Part shown: piece after piece, positions 5,200 to 7,707 of the stretch | Numbering within the stretch: position 1 is the first letter of the stretch | Layout of the letters: the number at the start of each line of letters is the position of its first letter | NCBI GenBank assembly: GCA_002707655.1 | Contig: PANO01000028.1 | Span: 1-7,707 of the forward strand | Length of the DNA stretch: 7,707 nt | Direction: 5' to 3' | From: Deltaproteobacteria bacterium | Lineage (GTDB): Bacteria > SAR324 > NAC60-12 | Program-made: the position numbers and the translations under genes | Notes under the pieces: model-generated | Told to the model about the DNA's origin: nothing | Database searches by the model: none | What the model saw: the letters and a program-made list of their open reading frames with translations, nothing else

Positions 5200-7227
5200 T
5201 CAACTGGCTTTCATCTGTTGGAGTTGCAGGAAAAAATCAGAGCGCGACTGCTCACGCTGCTTGGTTTTCTGCACGGGATTGGCCTCGCCGATCACGGGAG
5301 TTGAGAACAGTTCTGGGTCGATTTCAAGCAGAAACCGCGAGGGGTCACGCTTGATAAGCTCGCCGTAGCGTTTTTGGGATTTGGCCATTGAAAACGTGAG
5401 TTCGCGCTGTGCCCGCGTGATGCCCACATAGCAGAGGCGGCGCTCCTCGTCCTCCCCGCTTTCGTCGAGGGCGCGCTGATTCGGAAACACACCATCGGCC
5501 ATGCCGACGAGAAAAACGTAAGGAAACTCCAGCCCCTTTGCGCTGTGCAGGGTCATCAGCGTCACTTGGTTTCCGGAGGCATCGCCCTCGTTGTCACGCT
5601 CGGTGAAGAGCATCACGCGCTCCAGATAGTCACGCAGCCCACGCTGAGGCTGGTCACGGGAATACTTGTCGATCCCGTTGAGCAGTTCCAGCACACAGTT
5701 CCTGCGCCGCTCCCGCGTCTTGGGATCACCGGGCTGCTTCTCCACATAGCGCACATAGCCGACCTCCTCGAGCAAGGCCCGAACCGTGGTGCCAAGTTCA
5801 GCTTCGGCAAACTGCTCCTGATACTTGCGGATGCGCCACGCAAAGGATTCCATCGAGGCGGCGGATTCTCGTGGGATTTCCGGAAACTGACTCGCTTGTT
5901 CAAAAATCCGGAACAGTGCATCCCGACGGGTTCGTGCCAAGGTGTTCGCCTGCATCAGCGAGGTTTGACCGATGCCGCGCCGAGGGGTGTTGATGACGCG
6001 GTGGAGGCTCACTTCATCGCGGGGATTGTAGACCACCTTGAGGTAGGCCAACACGTCCCGGACCTCCTGCCGTTCGTAGAAGCTGGTCGCGCCCACCACG
6101 CGATAGGGCACCCCGCCATCGCGGAACGCTTCCTCAATCGCCCGCGCCTGAAAGTTTGAGCGGTACAGCACCGCGAAATCCTGATGTCCCCGCCCATGCC
6201 GCAAGGCTTGCATCCGGATACGGCGCACCACCGTTTCCAGTTCCTCCTGTTCCGATTCCGCAGCGATCCAGTCGATCCGTTCCCCTCCGGAACGTTCGGA
6301 CCAAAGCTGCTTGGGCATGCGCTGCGGGTTGTTGGCGATCACTTGATTTGCTGCATCGAGGATCACCTGCGTCGAGCGGTAATTCTGCTCCAGCCGGATC
6401 ACCTTCACGTCCGGATAGTCCTGCTCGAAACTCAGCAGGTTTTGCACGTCCGCTCCGCGCCAAGCGTAGATGGACTGGTCGTCGTCGCCGACCACGCAGA
6501 GATTGCGGTGCAGGCGCGTGAGGTGCCGGAGCAGTCGATACTGCACGCGGTTGGTGTCCTGATACTCGTCCACCAAGATGTAGCAAAACCTCTCCTGCAC
6601 TGGAAGCATCGCCTCCGGATGTTGCTCGAAAAGTTGCAGGGTGAGGTTGAGGATATCATCAAAATCAAGCGCGTTGCAGCCCTTGAGTGTGCGCTGGTAC
6701 TCCTGATAAATCTGTCCAATGATCTGCAGTCGGCGATCCCCTGATTGCCCAAAGGACTCGGCATCCAGCCCGGCGGTTTTGGCACGGCTGATTTCAGCAT
6801 GCGCAGATTTCAAATCCACCAAGCCCTCGTCGTTTCCAAAATCGTGTTCCTCCAGCAGCGACTTCAACAACCCACGCTGATCCTGCGTGTCGTAGATCAC
6901 GAAATTCGGGCGGTAGTCCAAATGCTTGATCGACTTGCGGAGCAGCGACATCCCGAGCGAGTGGAAGGTGCTGAGGTGAACCCCCCGGCTGGCCTTTCCT
7001 AGCATTTCACGCAAGCGCTCCTGCATCTCGCCCGCCGACTTGTTCGTGAAGGTCACGCCCAAGATGCTCCCCGGAGGTTTACCCAGCGTTTGGATCAGGT
7101 GGGCAATGCGGTGGATGATAACACGGGTCTTGCCGCTTCCGGCCCCGGCGAGGACCAACACCGGACCCTGTGCCGTCGTCACGGCTTCGCGCTGCCGGAG
7201 GTTGAGGCTGTCAAGCAGGGTCGTCAA
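5200..7227 (-). CDS. rep: ATP-dependent DNA helicase, UvrD/Rep superfamily 1A (Rep-like)
   Basis: A 675-residue 3'-5' SF1A helicase, close to the 673 of E. coli Rep. All motifs are intact: Q motif LNLRQREAV (Q12), Walker A AGAGSGKT (27-34), Ia TFTNKSA (59-65), II VDEYQDTN (219-226), III VGDDDQSIYAWRGA (246-259), IV LEQNYRS (279-285), V TLHSAKGLEF (559-568) and VI VGITRAQREL (601-610). The C-terminal region (EFPYVFLVGMADGVFP, then YGELIKRDPSRFLLEI) is closer to Rep than to UvrD or PcrA, so replication restart and removal of proteins ahead of the fork is the likeliest job. UvrD-type repair is the alternative. The start is a TTG at 7225-7227, placed so that MTTLLDSLNLRQREAV matches family N-termini. 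A stop codon lies eight codons upstream, there is no suitable ATG, and no strong ribosome binding site is visible. The hydrolase gene follows; its longest possible reading overlaps this stop codon. Confidence 0.95.
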   Translation of the reverse strand: MTTLLDSLNLRQREAVTTAQGPVLVLAGAGSGKTRVIIHRIAHLIQTLGKPPGSILGVTFTNKSAGEMQERLREMLGKASRGVHLSTFHSLGMSLLRKSIKHLDYRPNFVIYDTQDQRGLLKSLLEEHDFGNDEGLVDLKSAHAEISRAKTAGLDAESFGQSGDRRLQIIGQIYQEYQRTLKGCNALDFDDILNLTLQLFEQHPEAMLPVQERFCYILVDEYQDTNRVQYRLLRHLTRLHRNLCVVGDDDQSIYAWRGADVQNLLSFEQDYPDVKVIRLEQNYRSTQVILDAANQVIANNPQRMPKQLWSERSGGERIDWIAAESEQEELETVVRRIRMQALRHGRGHQDFAVLYRSNFQARAIEEAFRDGGVPYRVVGATSFYERQEVRDVLAYLKVVYNPRDEVSLHRVINTPRRGIGQTSLMQANTLARTRRDALFRIFEQASQFPEIPRESAASMESFAWRIRKYQEQFAEAELGTTVRALLEEVGYVRYVEKQPGDPKTRERRRNCVLELLNGIDKYSRDQPQRGLRDYLERVMLFTERDNEGDASGNQVTLMTLHSAKGLEFPYVFLVGMADGVFPNQRALDESGEDEERRLCYVGITRAQRELTFSMAKSQKRYGELIKRDPSRFLLEIDPELFSTPVIGEANPVQKTKQREQSRSDFFLQLQQMKAS

Positions 7228-7263
7228 CGATGTCAGTGGGGTGGTGTCTCAAACAGGAAAACG

Positions 7264-7292
7264 ATTCTCTCATGCTCCGCCCAAGACGGCAA
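7264..7292 (-). promoter_or_regulatory. Possible sigma-70 promoter for the helicase gene
   Basis: On the minus strand TTGCCG (7292-7287) and GAGAAT (7269-7264) are separated by exactly 17 bases. Each matches the consensus at four of six positions. A transcript from here would have a leader of about 30 bases before the helicase TTG. The element sits in the only spacer (7228-7350) between the helicase and the DUF4143 gene, where a promoter would be expected. Matches of this quality also occur by chance. Confidence 0.3.
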
Positions 7293-7350
7293 GGGGGTTC
7301 TCTGTGATCGGAGTTTCATGAAGTCAGACCGTCGTTCTGGTTCCGTTGAG

Positions 7351-7707
7351 TCACACGGTCCCGGTGTCCAGGCGAGCGAGTTCCTGAGCCAACTCCCACA
7401 GGCTGAGGACGGTGATATTTTGTGACTTGAGGTAGCGATCCGATCCGGTGTAAACGACGAAGGCATGATCCGGTTGCAGGTCTTCCAGCGCCGAATGAAA
7501 TCCGCTCTCTAACTTGGGCGCCGAGTTCTTCTTAACCTCGACCGCCCAGATTCCGGCGCATCCGCCCAATTCCAGCACCAAGTCAATCTCCGCACCCGCC
7601 GCTGTTCGATAAAACGCAGCCCGGACATGTTCCGGAGCCGCGGCCAGCAGGTTCTCCAGCACGAAACCTTCCCAACTCATGCCTGCGACCGGATGCCCCA
7701 GTAGTTC
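7351..7707 (-). CDS. AAA+ ATPase with C-terminal DUF4143 domain (partial; N-terminus outside window)
   Basis: The frame enters from the window edge and gives the last 118 residues. It shows the hallmark of the DUF4143 half of AAA_14-type ATPases: LLGHPVAGMSWEGFVLENL (residues 2-20), FYRTAAGAEIDLVLE (32-46) and AVEVKK (55-60). It continues with the usual SGFHSALEDL, FVVYTG and VLSLWEL strands. The E40/D42 and E57-x-K59 pattern resembles a PD-(D/E)xK nuclease core, a relation proposed for this domain family. The P-loop ATPase half must lie beyond 7707. The cellular role of the family is poorly known; some members are discussed as toxin-antitoxin-like or DNA-associated, which cannot be judged here. 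A Met at 7680 is internal, because family homology continues upstream of it. The stop is 123 bases before the helicase start. Confidence 0.9.
   Translation of the reverse strand, partial: ELLGHPVAGMSWEGFVLENLLAAAPEHVRAAFYRTAAGAEIDLVLELGGCAGIWAVEVKKNSAPKLESGFHSALEDLQPDHAFVVYTGSDRYLKSQNITVLSLWELAQELARLDTGTV

Noticed and set aside
5200..7707. Helicase plus DUF4143 ATPase as a defence island
   Set aside because: The helicase is a normal full-length Rep-type housekeeping protein, DUF4143 ATPases are widespread in ordinary chromosomes, and no nuclease, methylase or toxin gene accompanies them.

Overview
This is a bacterial window of roughly 55-57% GC by eye. It holds seven confidently recognised protein genes, two of them cut by the window edges, plus one probable 56-residue small gene. 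No RNA genes, CRISPR arrays, transposases or integrases were seen. The protein families (DAO-type FAD oxidoreductase, proteobacterial-type glutathione S-transferase, TesA-type hydrolase, Rep-type helicase, YpeA-type acetyltransferase) point to a Gram-negative, proteobacterium-like host. The signal-peptide-bearing OmpA-domain protein fits a cell with an outer membrane and periplasm. Nothing here fixes the phylum. A marine delta- or lambda-type proteobacterium is only a guess from overall flavour.

Layout. 1-425 (minus) is the N-terminal third or so of an FAD-dependent oxidoreductase. 426-654 is a divergent spacer with one clean inverted repeat. 655-1602 (plus) is a fusion of two different GNAT acetyltransferases joined by a Gly/Ser linker, and is the only plus-strand gene. 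It converges on a long minus-strand block. Read in transcription order, that block is: the C-terminal end of an AAA+/DUF4143 ATPase (7707-7351), a possible promoter (7292-7264), a Rep/UvrD helicase (7227-5200), a spacer with heptamer tandem repeats (5181-5133), a secreted TesA-like SGNH hydrolase (5116-4493), a small uncharacterised ORF (4412-4242), an exported coiled-coil OmpA-domain protein (4130-2271) and a glutathione S-transferase (2251-1631).

How the genes work together. The 19-bp gap between the OmpA-domain gene and the GST makes co-transcription likely. The helicase and hydrolase genes are also close enough for one transcript. I see no evidence that the products act in one pathway: the helicase is DNA metabolism, the hydrolase and OmpA-domain protein are cell-envelope proteins, and the GST is cytosolic detoxification or redox. 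This is mostly ordinary chromosome.

The strongest unexplained signal is at DNA level. The palindromic hexamer TCCGGA occurs about 24 times in 7.7 kb, against roughly two expected, and lies in all reading frames. Next in interest are the double-GNAT fusion, the heptamer repeat block and the unassigned middle of the OmpA-domain protein. I did not find a convincing new biological system.
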